From positions 62,001-126,000 of the forward strand of contig NZ_JADFFL010000003.1 of assembly GCF_015222005.1 (NCBI RefSeq): 64,000 bases of DNA. Direction: 5' to 3'. The notes below the pieces were generated by a model that was not told where the DNA came from, ran no database searches, and saw nothing but the letters and a program-made list of their open reading frames with translations. How positions within the stretch are numbered: position 1 is the first letter of the stretch; every line of letters begins with the position of its first letter. This DNA is from Mucilaginibacter myungsuensis (GTDB taxonomy: Bacteria; Bacteroidota; Bacteroidia; Sphingobacteriales; Sphingobacteriaceae). The translations under genes were made by a program, and so were the position numbers. Below, piece by piece: positions 1 through 9,145 of this stretch.

Positions 1-55
1 CCTCTAAAGCATATGCCTAAGGGGCTTTTTCATATCACCTTTATACAAGAAAAAC

Positions 56-2143
56 ATGCAAAGCTTCAGAACAGAACTGGAGAACCCGATAGTCGAGAAG
101 GATATCATCGACCTTGAACGCAAGATCCGTGAGTTCCGTGAGGGTAAGATACACGAGGAGAAATTTCGCAGTTTGCGTTTAGCGCGTGGCGTTTATGGTC
201 AGCGCCAACCGGGTGTGCAAATGGTGCGTATCAAGCTTCCTTTTGGTAAGGTGACCTTTAAACAACTGCTGCGCATTGCCGATATAGCCGACGAATACGG
301 CAGCGGCAACCTGCACCTCACCACTCGTCAGGATATACAGATACACTATGTAAGTCTTGATCGCACGCCCGAGCTTTGGGCTAAGCTGGAACAGGATGAC
401 ATCACCCTGCGCGAGGCTTGTGGCAATACTGTACGCAACGTAACGGCATCTGCAAATGCGGGTGTGGATCCGTTGGAGCCATTTGATGTTTCACCGTACG
501 CGCAGGCTACTTTCGAGTACTTTTTGCGTAACCCTATCTGTCAGGATATGGGCCGTAAATTTAAGATGAGCTTTTCATCTAATGATAAGGATACCGCTTT
601 CTCTTATATCCACGATCTTGGTTTCATCCCCAAATTACGTGGCGATGAGCGTGGTTTTAAAGTGATGCTGGGCGGCGGCTTAGGTGCACAGCCAAGTATC
701 GCGCACATCGTTCACGATTTTTTACCCGAGGATGAACTGATCCCGTTCATCGAGTCGGTTATTCGCGTGTTCGATCGTCATGGCGAGCGTAATAACCGTA
801 ATAAGGCCAGGATGAAATTCCTGGTAGCTAAGATCGGCATTGAGGAGTTGTTGAAACTGGTGGCCTTAGAAAAGGTCGCCAATAAAGTGAAGACTTATAA
901 GATAGACCGCGACACCATACCCGCCCCCTCATTGGCAGATCATAACGGCGAATTGCTTGCTGCTCCGGATAGCATCCACTACGAACAATGGTTAGCTACC
1001 AACGTTTTTGAACAAAAGCAAAGCGGCTTTTATGGCGTATGGGTGAAAGTGCCTGTGGGTGATGTTAAGACCGACGAGGCTCGTAAATTGGTTGAAGGTT
1101 TGCGCCCTTGGGTGGCCGACGAGATACGTATCACGGCTAACCAGGGCTTGATGTTGAAGTACATACGCAAGGAAGCTTTGCCAAATGTTTATACAGCCCT
1201 AAAGGAAGTGCATTTAGCCGAACCGGGTTTTGATAGTTTGGCCGACGTAACCACCTGCCCGGGCACGGATACTTGTAATTTGGGTATCAGCAACAGCATG
1301 ACCTTCGCACGTGTGCTGGAAGATCTGGTATATAACGAGTACGAAGAGTTTGTCAATAACCGCGATATCAAGATCAAGATCAGCGGCTGTATGAATAGCT
1401 GCGGACAGCATGGTTTAGCGCACATCGGTTTCCATGGTAGTTCGCTAAAAGCGGGTACTAAGGTGTTGCCATCTATGCAGGTAATGCTGGGCGGCGGTAC
1501 AGTAGGCAATGGCGTTGGTCGCGCGGCTGATCGTGTTATCAAAGTTCCCGCTAAACGTGCTGACAGCGTATTACGCTGGGTGTTGAATGACTTTAAGGCT
1601 AATTCGATAGAGGATGAGACCTTCCACGATTATTACGACCGATTCGGTAAAGACTATTTCTATCAGTTATTAAAACCTTTGGCTGATCTGAGCACGCTGA
1701 CCGAAGAGGAATTTGTAGACTGGGGCCACGAGGAGACCTTTAAACAAGCTATTGGTGTGGGCGAGTGCGCAAGCGTGATCATTGACCTGGTTGCGACTTT
1801 GTTATACGAGAGCGATGAAAAACTTGCCTGGACAAAAGCGGCGTATGAAGAAAAACGTTTTGCCGATAGTATCTATCACGCTTACACGGTCTACATCAGC
1901 GCGGCTAAAGCTTTGTTGTTAGATAAAGGCAGCAACAGCAGCACGCAGACCGGCATTATCAAGGCATTTGATGAATTATTTGTATCGACAGATGAGTTTG
2001 CGTTGGATACCACTTTTGATGAGTTGGTATTGCAGATCAACAAAAATGAACCTACCGAAGCTTTCGCGACCGAATACCTGCAGGCCGCCGAAGCATTTTT
2101 AACACAGGTAAAAGCAAAGAGAGAGGAAGCGGTAAAAGGATGA
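56..2143 (+). CDS. Siroheme sulfite/nitrite reductase with C-terminal HEPN-like domain
   Basis: This 695-residue protein is a ferredoxin-type siroheme/4Fe-4S reductase, most likely reducing sulfite to sulfide given its cys neighbours. The two cluster motifs are visible as C-x5-C (C401 and C407, in CPGTDTC) and C-x3-C (C445 and C449, in SGCMNSCGQH). The reductase part fills about residues 1-540. The extra tail of about 150 residues resembles a HEPN helical domain, with R601 and H608 spaced as R-x6-H. The stop overlaps the cobA start by 4 bases. Family motifs do not separate sulfite from nitrite reductases, so the substrate is inferred from cysH, cysD and cysN downstream. The promoter probably lies before the window. 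Confidence 0.9.
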   Translation: MQSFRTELENPIVEKDIIDLERKIREFREGKIHEEKFRSLRLARGVYGQRQPGVQMVRIKLPFGKVTFKQLLRIADIADEYGSGNLHLTTRQDIQIHYVSLDRTPELWAKLEQDDITLREACGNTVRNVTASANAGVDPLEPFDVSPYAQATFEYFLRNPICQDMGRKFKMSFSSNDKDTAFSYIHDLGFIPKLRGDERGFKVMLGGGLGAQPSIAHIVHDFLPEDELIPFIESVIRVFDRHGERNNRNKARMKFLVAKIGIEELLKLVALEKVANKVKTYKIDRDTIPAPSLADHNGELLAAPDSIHYEQWLATNVFEQKQSGFYGVWVKVPVGDVKTDEARKLVEGLRPWVADEIRITANQGLMLKYIRKEALPNVYTALKEVHLAEPGFDSLADVTTCPGTDTCNLGISNSMTFARVLEDLVYNEYEEFVNNRDIKIKISGCMNSCGQHGLAHIGFHGSSLKAGTKVLPSMQVMLGGGTVGNGVGRAADRVIKVPAKRADSVLRWVLNDFKANSIEDETFHDYYDRFGKDYFYQLLKPLADLSTLTEEEFVDWGHEETFKQAIGVGECASVIIDLVATLLYESDEKLAWTKAAYEEKRFADSIYHAYTVYISAAKALLLDKGSNSSTQTGIIKAFDELFVSTDEFALDTTFDELVLQINKNEPTEAFATEYLQAAEAFLTQVKAKREEAVKG

Positions 2144-2913
2144 ACGAGATAAAAGAACCCCGCATCACGCTGGTAGGTGCCGGTCCCGGTGATGCCGACT
2201 TGATCACGATAAAAGGTGTAAAAGCTCTGCAAACCGCTGACGTGGTTTTGTATGATGCTTTAGTGAACGACGAATTATTGAACCTTGCCCCTGAGCATGC
2301 GGTAAAAGTTTATGTAGGCAAACGCAGCGGTGAGCATTACTATGAGCAAAGTGCCATCAATCAGCTAATGGTTGATTACGCATTGAACTACGGTCATGTG
2401 GTGCGTCTAAAAGGCGGCGACCCATTTGTATTCGGTCGCGGATACGAGGAATTGGATTTTGCGGCTGATTACAGCATCCCTACGCAGGTCGTTCCGGGTA
2501 TATCAAGCTCTATCGGTGTTCCCGGATTGGCGGGGATCCCGGTTACGCATCGCGGTTTAAGCGAAAGCTTTTGGGTGGTGACCGGCACTACAGCAAGCGG
2601 TCTGTTATCCAACGATCTGTATGATGCGGTACGCAGTCGCGCTACGGTAGTGGTGCTGATGGGCGTGCATAAGCTGAAAGAGATCGTGAAACTATACCAG
2701 AACGAGGGGCGCGGTAAACTGCCGGTAGCGGTTATCCAAAGCGGATCTACCGAGAACGAGCGTGTGGCCATTGGTGTGGTTGATACGATTATAGAGGTTG
2801 TTGAAGAGAAACAGGTAAAAGCCCCGGCGCTGATCGTGCTGGGCGATGTGGTATCGCTGCACAAGGATTACCAGCCTATTAAAGATTTTTATGCCATCGC
2901 TGACAAAGAATAA
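2140..2913 (+). CDS. cobA: Uroporphyrinogen-III C-methyltransferase (SUMT)
   Basis: SUMT uses two SAM to make precorrin-2, the first siroheme-specific step. The 257-residue sequence is a single TP-methylase domain with the N-terminal VGAGPGDADLITIKG motif, the LKGGDPFVFGRG loop and VVPGISS. It lacks the fused CysG N-domain; that function sits in the next gene. The start overlaps the reductase stop by 4 bases (ATGA), and its end overlaps the next gene by 23 bases, so the three are likely translationally coupled. Siroheme made here would serve the upstream reductase. Confidence 0.94.
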   Translation: MNEIKEPRITLVGAGPGDADLITIKGVKALQTADVVLYDALVNDELLNLAPEHAVKVYVGKRSGEHYYEQSAINQLMVDYALNYGHVVRLKGGDPFVFGRGYEELDFAADYSIPTQVVPGISSSIGVPGLAGIPVTHRGLSESFWVVTGTTASGLLSNDLYDAVRSRATVVVLMGVHKLKEIVKLYQNEGRGKLPVAVIQSGSTENERVAIGVVDTIIEVVEEKQVKAPALIVLGDVVSLHKDYQPIKDFYAIADKE

Positions 2914-4402
2914 CATCACGCCCGAGGTTTTAACAAAGCCGGATACTAACGAATTGTTCCCGGTGTTTTTAAAGCTGAACGATTTGCATACGGTGCTGAT
3001 CGGCGCGGGGACCATCGGTTTGGAAAAACTGACGGCCGTGCTGAACAATAGTCCGCAGGCAAGGGTGACCGTTATTGCCAATGCCATTCTGCCGCAGATA
3101 CACGAGTTGGCCGCAGCCAATAAACAACTGACCATAGTGCAAAAGACCTTTGCCGATACCGACCTGGACAACGCCGATCTGGTGATAGCCGCCACCGGAG
3201 AACCAGTATTGAACGACTATATCCGACAATCAGCCCGCGACCGTAAACTGTTGGTGAACATTGCCGATAAACCGGCGCTTTGCGATTTTTACCTGGGATC
3301 TATCGTACAAAAAGGCAATCTTAAAATAGCTATCTCAACCAACGGCAAATCGCCAACGGTAGCTAAACGCATCAAGGAAGTGCTGAACGATGGCATCCCC
3401 GACGAGATAGATGATACGTTGACCCAAGTACACCAGCTACGCAATTCTCTTAAGGGCGACTTTAGTGAAAAAGTGCGTCAGTTAAATAAATTGACGGCGG
3501 TCCTCATTGAGACCAAGAAACCCGAGCAAGCTAAAAAGAACTTTAAGTGGCTCATTTGGGGGTCAATTATATTAGCGGTAGTCGTAGTAGTGACCGCGTT
3601 CTGGATCAAGGATCCGGCGGCGCAACAGTTTTTGCGCGACATCCCGGTCACCTTCTATTACTTTTTAGGCGCAGGCTTTGTGCTGGCGATGATAGACGGT
3701 GCGATCGGTATGTCATACGGTGTAACGTCGACCAGTTTTTCTTTGGCAATGGGTATCCCACCCGCCTCGGCGAGTATGGGTGTGCATTTGAGCGAGATCA
3801 TGAGTAATGGTATTGCCGGCTGGATGCACTATCGGATGAACAACGTCAACTGGAAATTATTTAAACTGCTGCTGATCCCCGGTATCATTGGAGCGTTGAC
3901 AGGGGCATTTATGTTATCATCATTAGAGCATTACAGCACTTATACCAAACCTGTGGTATCATTATATACCTTGATATTGGGTGGTGTGATCTTACGGAAA
4001 GCTTTTGTGACCAAGCGTAAACGCTCGGCAGATAAGATCAAAAAGATATCGCTACTGGGTTTAGGCGGTGGCTTTATCGATGCTGTTGGCGGCGGTGGTT
4101 GGGGATCGATCGTGTTATCGAGTTTGATAGCCGGTGGCCGTAACCCAAGGTTCTCTTTAGGTACCGTGAAACTGTCAAGGTTCTTTATCGCGCTGATGGG
4201 ATCACTGATGTTCATTACCATGCTTAACGGTGCCCATTGGGACGCCGTAGCCGGACTGATCATTGGTAGCGCGTTGGCATCGCCGATAGCGGCGAGGGTA
4301 TCTAACCAAATATCTACCAAAACCATTATGGTAGCGGTAGGCATCATCGTAATGCTGACCAGCTTACGTAGTATTGTTTTATTTATAATGAAAGTGATCT
4401 GA
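2891..4402 (+). CDS. Precorrin-2 dehydrogenase (Met8/CysG-N-like) fused to TSUP/TauE membrane transporter
   Basis: This is a fusion of about 503 residues. Residues 1 to about 205 form a Met8/SirC-like NAD-binding domain (GAGTIGLEK Rossmann loop; the NIADKPALCDF and ISTNGKSPTVAKRI family signatures), expected to oxidise precorrin-2 and perhaps chelate iron. After a charged linker, about eight hydrophobic segments form a TSUP (TauE/SafE) domain with its glycine motif (GGGGWGS). TSUP proteins move sulfite, sulfonates or other small anions; the substrate here is unknown. I chose ATG 2891 over the upstream 2846 start because homology begins just after it and the longer start lies inside cobA. It is followed at 1 base by cysH. 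Confidence 0.88.
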   Translation: MPSLTKNNITPEVLTKPDTNELFPVFLKLNDLHTVLIGAGTIGLEKLTAVLNNSPQARVTVIANAILPQIHELAAANKQLTIVQKTFADTDLDNADLVIAATGEPVLNDYIRQSARDRKLLVNIADKPALCDFYLGSIVQKGNLKIAISTNGKSPTVAKRIKEVLNDGIPDEIDDTLTQVHQLRNSLKGDFSEKVRQLNKLTAVLIETKKPEQAKKNFKWLIWGSIILAVVVVVTAFWIKDPAAQQFLRDIPVTFYYFLGAGFVLAMIDGAIGMSYGVTSTSFSLAMGIPPASASMGVHLSEIMSNGIAGWMHYRMNNVNWKLFKLLLIPGIIGALTGAFMLSSLEHYSTYTKPVVSLYTLILGGVILRKAFVTKRKRSADKIKKISLLGLGGGFIDAVGGGGWGSIVLSSLIAGGRNPRFSLGTVKLSRFFIALMGSLMFITMLNGAHWDAVAGLIIGSALASPIAARVSNQISTKTIMVAVGIIVMLTSLRSIVLFIMKVI

Positions 4403-4403
4403 T

Positions 4404-5153
4404 ATGAACATCAGAACAGAACATATTAAACAACTAACTGCCGGACTTTCGCCCGTTGAGGCGCTGAAAGTATTGGCGGATGCATTTGCAGGACAGATTG
4501 TCTTTTCGACCAGTTTTGGCTGGGAGGATCAGGTGATCACACATATGATTTTTGCTAATAATATCCCTATCAAGGTGTTCACGTTAGAGACCGGGCGATT
4601 GTTCCCTGAGACCTATTACGTTTGGAACCGCACCCTGGAGATGTACGGCAAAGGCATCGAGGCTTACTTTCCAAATGCGGATAAAGTTCAGCAAATGGTG
4701 AGTGCCAAAGGGCCGAATAGTTTTTACGAGTCGGTAGATAACCGTAAGGAGTGCTGTAACATCCGTAAGATAGAGCCATTGAAACGTGCCTTGGCAGGCA
4801 ACCAATGCTGGATCACGGGTATCCGTGCCGAGCAGTCGGCCAATAGGCATGATATGGAAAATGTGGAATGGGACGAGGGCAATAACCTGGTAAAATTCCA
4901 CCCGATATTTGATTGGGATCTTGATCAGGTAAAGCAATATATCAGGGAGAATAATGTACCATACAATACACTGCATGACCGTGGTTTCCCAAGCATCGGC
5001 TGCGCGCCTTGTACTCGCGCTGTACAGCCGGGAGAGGATTTTAGAGCAGGAAGATGGTGGTGGGAAGACCAGAGTAAAAAGGAATGTGGCTTGCATAGTA
5101 CGGATGCGGCTCATGAGGAGGTGGAACCGTTGGTGACGAAGGGTGTGAGTTAA
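4404..5153 (+). CDS. cysH: Phosphoadenylyl/adenylyl-sulfate reductase (CysH, APS-reductase type)
   Basis: CysH reduces activated sulfate to sulfite. The 249-residue protein has the nucleotide loop SFGWEDQV, TLETGRLFPETY, and the redox C228 in KKECGLH. It also carries C117-C118 and C200-x2-C203, the cysteine quartet that binds a 4Fe-4S cluster in enzymes acting on APS. This fits the absence of an APS kinase (cysC) here: CysN is not fused to one and none is adjacent. It lies one base after the fusion transporter. A 284-base repeat-filled gap separates it from cysD. Confidence 0.93.
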   Translation: MNIRTEHIKQLTAGLSPVEALKVLADAFAGQIVFSTSFGWEDQVITHMIFANNIPIKVFTLETGRLFPETYYVWNRTLEMYGKGIEAYFPNADKVQQMVSAKGPNSFYESVDNRKECCNIRKIEPLKRALAGNQCWITGIRAEQSANRHDMENVEWDEGNNLVKFHPIFDWDLDQVKQYIRENNVPYNTLHDRGFPSIGCAPCTRAVQPGEDFRAGRWWWEDQSKKECGLHSTDAAHEEVEPLVTKGVS

Positions 5154-5162
5154 TGTCATTAG

Positions 5163-5397
5163 GTCATTCGCTACGCTGTCATTGGGTCATTGGTGATAAC
5201 CCCGCACGTCATTGCGAGGAACGAAGCAATGACGTGCGGGGTACAAAAAAGGTTTCTCCGCGATAGGGATAGTAGCGGATACCGGCCCTGAGCGTAATGC
5301 CTGCAGGCGTATGAGCGGATAGCCTGGGCCAAAGGCATCGCCCTAATTGGGGCATTATGCCTTCGGCGTCATTGAGTCATTCGCTGCGCTGTCATTG
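5163..5397. repeat. Repeat-filled gap between cysH and cysD
   Basis: The 284-base gap is bounded by a 22-base direct repeat (gtcattcgctacgctgtcat.. at 5163-5184 and its 21/22 match at 5376-5397). Inside lies a strong hairpin (5199-5242) and a GC-rich stretch with gcggata and aggcgtatg words. No coding potential is seen. The layout suggests insertion of a dispersed repeat into an ancestral cysH-cysDN operon. Confidence 0.65.
5199..5242. repeat. REP-like perfect hairpin (CATTGC family)
   Basis: The arms accccgcacgtcattgc (5199-5215) and its exact complement (5226-5242) flank the 10-base loop gaggaacgaa. The core CATTGCGAGGAACGAAGCAATG resembles widespread bacterial palindromic repeats; a related longer element lies at 13356-13466. 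It could end transcription or stabilise mRNA, but no T-run follows directly. Confidence 0.75.
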
Positions 5398-5437
5398 ATA
5401 GAATTAGAGGATAAGAAAAGGGACAAACAAAATATAA

Positions 5438-6340
5438 ATGAGTAGACAATTGGATCATTTGGACGAGTTGGAGGCGGAGGCCATCCATATATTGCGGGAG
5501 GTGGCCGGGCAGTTCGAGAAGCCTGCGCTGCTGTTCTCGGGTGGGAAGGATTCGATCACGTTGGTGCGTTTGGCCGAGAAGGCTTTTCGGCCGGGTAAGT
5601 TCCCGTTCCCGCTTGTGCATATAGATACGGGGCATAATTTTGAGGAGACGATCCAATACCGGGACGATATGATAGCCCGCATTGGGGAAAAGCTGATCGT
5701 TGGTTATGTGCAGGATGATATTGACAAAGGTCGCGTGGTAGAGCAGAAGGGCAAGAACGCCAGCCGCAACCAACTGCAAACCGTGACCTTGCTGAACACC
5801 ATCGCTAAGCATGAATTTGATTCTTGTATAGGTGGTGCCCGCCGCGACGAGGAGAAAGCCCGCGCTAAGGAGCGTGTATTTAGTGTGCGTGACGAATTTG
5901 GTCAGTGGAACCCTAAAAGTCAGCGACCTGAATTGTGGGATCTGTACAACGGTAAGATCCAAAAGGGCGAGAACGTGCGTGTGTTCCCGATCAGTAACTG
6001 GACGGAGCTGGACGTGTGGAACTATATCCGCCGAGAGAATATCCCGTTGCCAAGCATTTACTTTGCCCATGAGCGCGATGTGATCGTACGGAACGGCCAG
6101 CTGATGGCCGCATCGCCATTTTTAAATATGGATGATGAAGATACGGTTTACCGCAAAAATGTGCGTTTCCGTACCGTGGGCGATATGAGCTGCACGGCGG
6201 CGGTAGAATCGTACGCTTTTGAGATAGACGATATTATTAACGAGATAAGCGCCAGCAAGATCAGCGAGCGTGGCGCGCGTATGGACGATAAGGTGAGCGA
6301 AGCCGCCATGGAAGACCGCAAGAAAGGGGGCTATTTTTAA
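5438..6340 (+). CDS. cysD: Sulfate adenylyltransferase subunit 2
   Basis: CysD is the ATP-pyrophosphatase-type catalytic subunit that makes APS from sulfate and ATP with CysN. The 300-residue length is typical. The PP-loop SGGKDSITLVRLAEKAF is near residue 32, and the family sequence GGARRDEEKARAKER and the C-terminal RMDDKVSEAAMEDRKKGGYF are present. The stop is one base before cysN, so the two subunits are co-translated. Confidence 0.96.
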   Translation: MSRQLDHLDELEAEAIHILREVAGQFEKPALLFSGGKDSITLVRLAEKAFRPGKFPFPLVHIDTGHNFEETIQYRDDMIARIGEKLIVGYVQDDIDKGRVVEQKGKNASRNQLQTVTLLNTIAKHEFDSCIGGARRDEEKARAKERVFSVRDEFGQWNPKSQRPELWDLYNGKIQKGENVRVFPISNWTELDVWNYIRRENIPLPSIYFAHERDVIVRNGQLMAASPFLNMDDEDTVYRKNVRFRTVGDMSCTAAVESYAFEIDDIINEISASKISERGARMDDKVSEAAMEDRKKGGYF

Positions 6341-6341
6341 C

Positions 6342-7598
6342 ATGAACATTTTAAAATTTTTAACCGCCGGCAGTGTAGACGATGGCAAAAGCACGCTGAT
6401 CGGCCGTTTGCTGTACGATACAGATTCTATATTAGAGGACCAGTTAGAGGCCCTGCAAAAGAGCAACCGCAAGAACGACGACGGCACTATCGACCTGGCC
6501 ATCCTGACCGATGGACTGAAAGCCGAACGCGAGCAGGGCATCACCATTGATGTGGCCTATAAATACTTCCAGACGGAGAAACGCAAGTTCATTATTGCCG
6601 ATACGCCCGGCCATATCCAATACACCCGCAACATGGTGACCGGTGCATCGAACGCGGGCTTAGCCATCATTTTGATCGATGCCCGTAAAGGTGTGATCGA
6701 GCAGACCATCCGCCACTCATTCCTGGTGTCGTTATTGGCGATACCGCATGTGATCGTTGCGGTAAACAAGATGGATATGGTGGACTATGACGAGTCGATC
6801 TTTGACAAGATCGTAGCCGATTATAAAACGCAGATAACTGAGAAACTGCAACTGAGCGATGTGCAATACATCCCGGTGAGCGCGTTGAAAGGTGATAATA
6901 TTAAATACCCTTCCGTAAGGATGACCTGGTACCAAGGCCCGGCTGTGCTGGAGCATTTGGAGACCGTGGAACCTCACCCGGGCGAGGATAGCAACTACAC
7001 CCGCATGCCCGTACAATGGGTAGTACGCCCGCAAACCGAAGAACTGCATGACTACCGCGGTTATGCCGGTAAGGTATTGAGTGGTTCCTTTGCGGTGAAT
7101 GACGCGGTGACAGTATTGCCGTCAGGCTTTACATCTACGTTGGAGCGTATCGAATTGTTCGATACACAGCCAGAGGAGGCCATTGCCGGTATGTCGGTTA
7201 CACTGCATTTGAAGGACGAGATCGATATTAGTCGCGGGGATATTTTGGTGAAGAGCGATCAGCCGCCGTTGGTGTCGCAACTGATCGAGGCCGACCTGTG
7301 CTGGATGGATACCAAACCGATGGATACCACGCTGACCTACCTGATCCAACATAACAGCAAGGTAACCCGCTGCAAGATCAGCGAGATATTGTACAAAGTG
7401 CAGATCAATACCTTAGAGAAGATCTACAGCGACGAAGATTTTAAACTGAACGACATTGGCCGCATTATAGTGAAAACCGCCGAGCCTTTGGCTTTTGACC
7501 TTTATCAACAGAATAAAGCTAACGGCCGCGCTATCATTATTGACAGCCGCACCAATTTGACGGTGGGTGCGCTGATGTTCAGGGCTAATGCGGACTAA
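6342..7598 (+). CDS. cysN: Sulfate adenylyltransferase subunit 1 (GTPase)
   Basis: CysN is the GTPase that drives APS synthesis by CysD. The 418 residues are EF-Tu-like: G1 GSVDDGKSTLIGRLLYD near the start, G3 DTPGHIQYTRNM, G4 NKMDMVD, then beta-barrel domains 2 and 3. There is no C-terminal APS kinase, so APS probably goes directly to the APS-reductase-type CysH. It is the last gene of the run and is followed by a hairpin terminator at 7706. Confidence 0.96.
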   Translation: MNILKFLTAGSVDDGKSTLIGRLLYDTDSILEDQLEALQKSNRKNDDGTIDLAILTDGLKAEREQGITIDVAYKYFQTEKRKFIIADTPGHIQYTRNMVTGASNAGLAIILIDARKGVIEQTIRHSFLVSLLAIPHVIVAVNKMDMVDYDESIFDKIVADYKTQITEKLQLSDVQYIPVSALKGDNIKYPSVRMTWYQGPAVLEHLETVEPHPGEDSNYTRMPVQWVVRPQTEELHDYRGYAGKVLSGSFAVNDAVTVLPSGFTSTLERIELFDTQPEEAIAGMSVTLHLKDEIDISRGDILVKSDQPPLVSQLIEADLCWMDTKPMDTTLTYLIQHNSKVTRCKISEILYKVQINTLEKIYSDEDFKLNDIGRIIVKTAEPLAFDLYQQNKANGRAIIIDSRTNLTVGALMFRANAD

Positions 7599-7705
7599 GC
7601 AAGCGGGGCACACGCGATACGCGTACGCCAGCATATAAAGAGTTTATGAGCAGGGAGGCATAGGACTGCGTCTTTGCTAATAGTTAATTCCTAATTTTGA
7701 GAGAG

Positions 7706-7739
7706 AGGGGCGTTACCGATCAGTGCGCCCCTTGTTTTT
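7706..7739 (+). terminator. Rho-independent terminator after cysDN
   Basis: A 7-bp stem (aggggcg / cgcccct) with a 13-base loop is followed by tgttttt. It sits about 108 bases after the cysN stop and in the correct orientation. Confidence 0.75.
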
Positions 7740-7772
7740 GGAGGGAGAGTCAGAGACTCCGGGTAGCAGACC

Positions 7773-8192
7773 TTACTTTAAAAGACTCATTATTTCTGCA
7801 AAACTTGAACAATTAGCTATAACTTGTTTTAACTCTTTCAGGCTCCAAGCCGAACTCCAAAAGCCCTTCTTCTTCTCGAGTCGTTTAATGATCTCTGCCT
7901 TGAAATTCTCCAATGACAGTTGCTCTACGATAGTGTTGAAATCATAGTCGATCAATATCTGCCTTCCTTTTAGAAGAAGGCTAAATCCCCATAACCCAAG
8001 ATATTTGACCTTATACGCTCTATCGATCTTGTATTTGAGCCCCGAACTATCTATAACTTCCAGATCTTTATGATCGATCTTTTTTAATAATTCTTCGTTG
8101 GTCGACTTAAAATCTTTGTCATTGAAAAACACATAGATCATGTTGTCATTCTTGCGAAATAAGACAATAGGATAATTCAGGTCGACTTTCAT
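7773..8192 (-). CDS. Hypothetical protein, 139 aa
   Basis: I do not recognise this protein. It is lysine- and isoleucine-rich, has no signal peptide or clear membrane helix, and reads as alternating short strands followed by a C-terminal helical part (residues about 90-139). Codon use is more AT-rich than the flanking cys genes, which hints at recent acquisition. It is 17 bases downstream of the methyltransferase stop and may be co-transcribed with it. Function is unknown; an immunity-like role is only a guess from size and composition. Confidence 0.6.
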   Translation of the reverse strand: MKVDLNYPIVLFRKNDNMIYVFFNDKDFKSTNEELLKKIDHKDLEVIDSSGLKYKIDRAYKVKYLGLWGFSLLLKGRQILIDYDFNTIVEQLSLENFKAEIIKRLEKKKGFWSSAWSLKELKQVIANCSSFAEIMSLLK

Positions 8193-8209
8193 TTACTCAA
8201 ATCTAATAA

Positions 8210-8896
8210 TTAAAAGGTCAACCTCCCCAAATACTGCCCATACTCATCTTCCAGCAAAACCTCCATTTTATACCCGCATTCGGTGGCTATTTGTTGCATG
8301 GTGTGTTCATCTACGTAAAGCCAGTTGAACCAGTCGGTCTTTTTGCCTTTGTATTGATATTGGTAGCTGACCTCGCCGTAGTAGCGGACGGTGGGTTTTT
8401 CGGCGCCCTCATATAGGTAGGTAATGTCGGATGAATCGAATAGGATCTGCCCTCCTGGTTTTAGCAGGAGCTTGAAGTGTTCTAAGAGTAGTTTCAAACC
8501 CTCGATGGTGCCGGCCAGACCGATGCCGTTCATTAGCAGAAATAAGGTATCAAATTGCTCATGCTGATAGCGGTAGATATCAGCCGCTATGGTTTTGACG
8601 ATGCCGCGCTCGCTCATCACCTGTACGGCTAACGGGGAAATATCCATCGCGGTAACGTCGTAATTACGCTCCTGCAAAAGCAGACTATGGCAACCCGCGG
8701 CGGCACCAATGTCCAGCACGCGGCCCCGGCATTCGTTCAGGGCGTGCCATTCCATGTCGGGCATATCGTCTTCGGTACGAAAATAGGCCTCTACCGGCAT
8801 CTCTTCTTTGGGACCGTATTGGTTCAGGATCCAAAGTTTGTGTTTGCCTACTTTGTGGTGGTAGTCGTAGATGGCTTGTCCGATGACGTCGTTCAT
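8210..8896 (-). CDS. Class I SAM-dependent methyltransferase
   Basis: The 228-residue protein has SAM motif I VLDIGAAAGCHSLLLQ near residue 60, motif II-like VTAMDISPLAV and the LFLLMNGIGLAG post-motif. It has no membrane segment. The N-terminus places the substrate-binding helices before the Rossmann fold. The substrate cannot be told from sequence. The minus-strand sequence TATCTTTA ends 5 bases before the ATG and could be a -7 box of a nearly leaderless transcript. Confidence 0.88.
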   Translation of the reverse strand: MNDVIGQAIYDYHHKVGKHKLWILNQYGPKEEMPVEAYFRTEDDMPDMEWHALNECRGRVLDIGAAAGCHSLLLQERNYDVTAMDISPLAVQVMSERGIVKTIAADIYRYQHEQFDTLFLLMNGIGLAGTIEGLKLLLEHFKLLLKPGGQILFDSSDITYLYEGAEKPTVRYYGEVSYQYQYKGKKTDWFNWLYVDEHTMQQIATECGYKMEVLLEDEYGQYLGRLTF

Positions 8897-8947
8897 GGAG
8901 GTAAAGATAGGGGTTGTTTAGTTAAGCCGACGACTTTGCATGCGTCG

Positions 8948-9063
8948 TTCTTTCTCTTGATAGAAAGAACCAAAATCAAGACAGCGCTAATGCTTCTACA
9001 CACAGGGCATTCCCCTGCAAGCGGCCAATTGCCCGTACCGCACATACCAAATGCATTGGCCGC
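8948..9063. repeat. Intergenic hairpin region
   Basis: The 249-base gap 8897-9145 holds a hairpin ttctttct-cttgat-agaaagaa (8948-8969 approx.) and a second with 9-bp arms gcggccaat (9021-9029) and attggccgc (9055-9063). No T-run follows either. The gap otherwise shows no plausible gene; it looks like dispersed repeat material. Confidence 0.5.
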
Positions 9064-9145
9064 CTCACCCGAAGCCAAACCGCTGTCGGAAAAAAAGAGA
9101 AGGAGAAAGAAAAGATCCTATCTTAGCCTAACCAATTACGCATCT

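Noticed and set aside
5369..6070. 233-codon minus-strand frame opposite cysD
   Set aside because: Shadow of cysD; it starts inside the coding region and has no motif.
8687..9145. Long N-terminal extension of the DUF1304 gene
   Set aside because: It overlaps the methyltransferase on the other strand and repeat DNA; homology begins at 9146.
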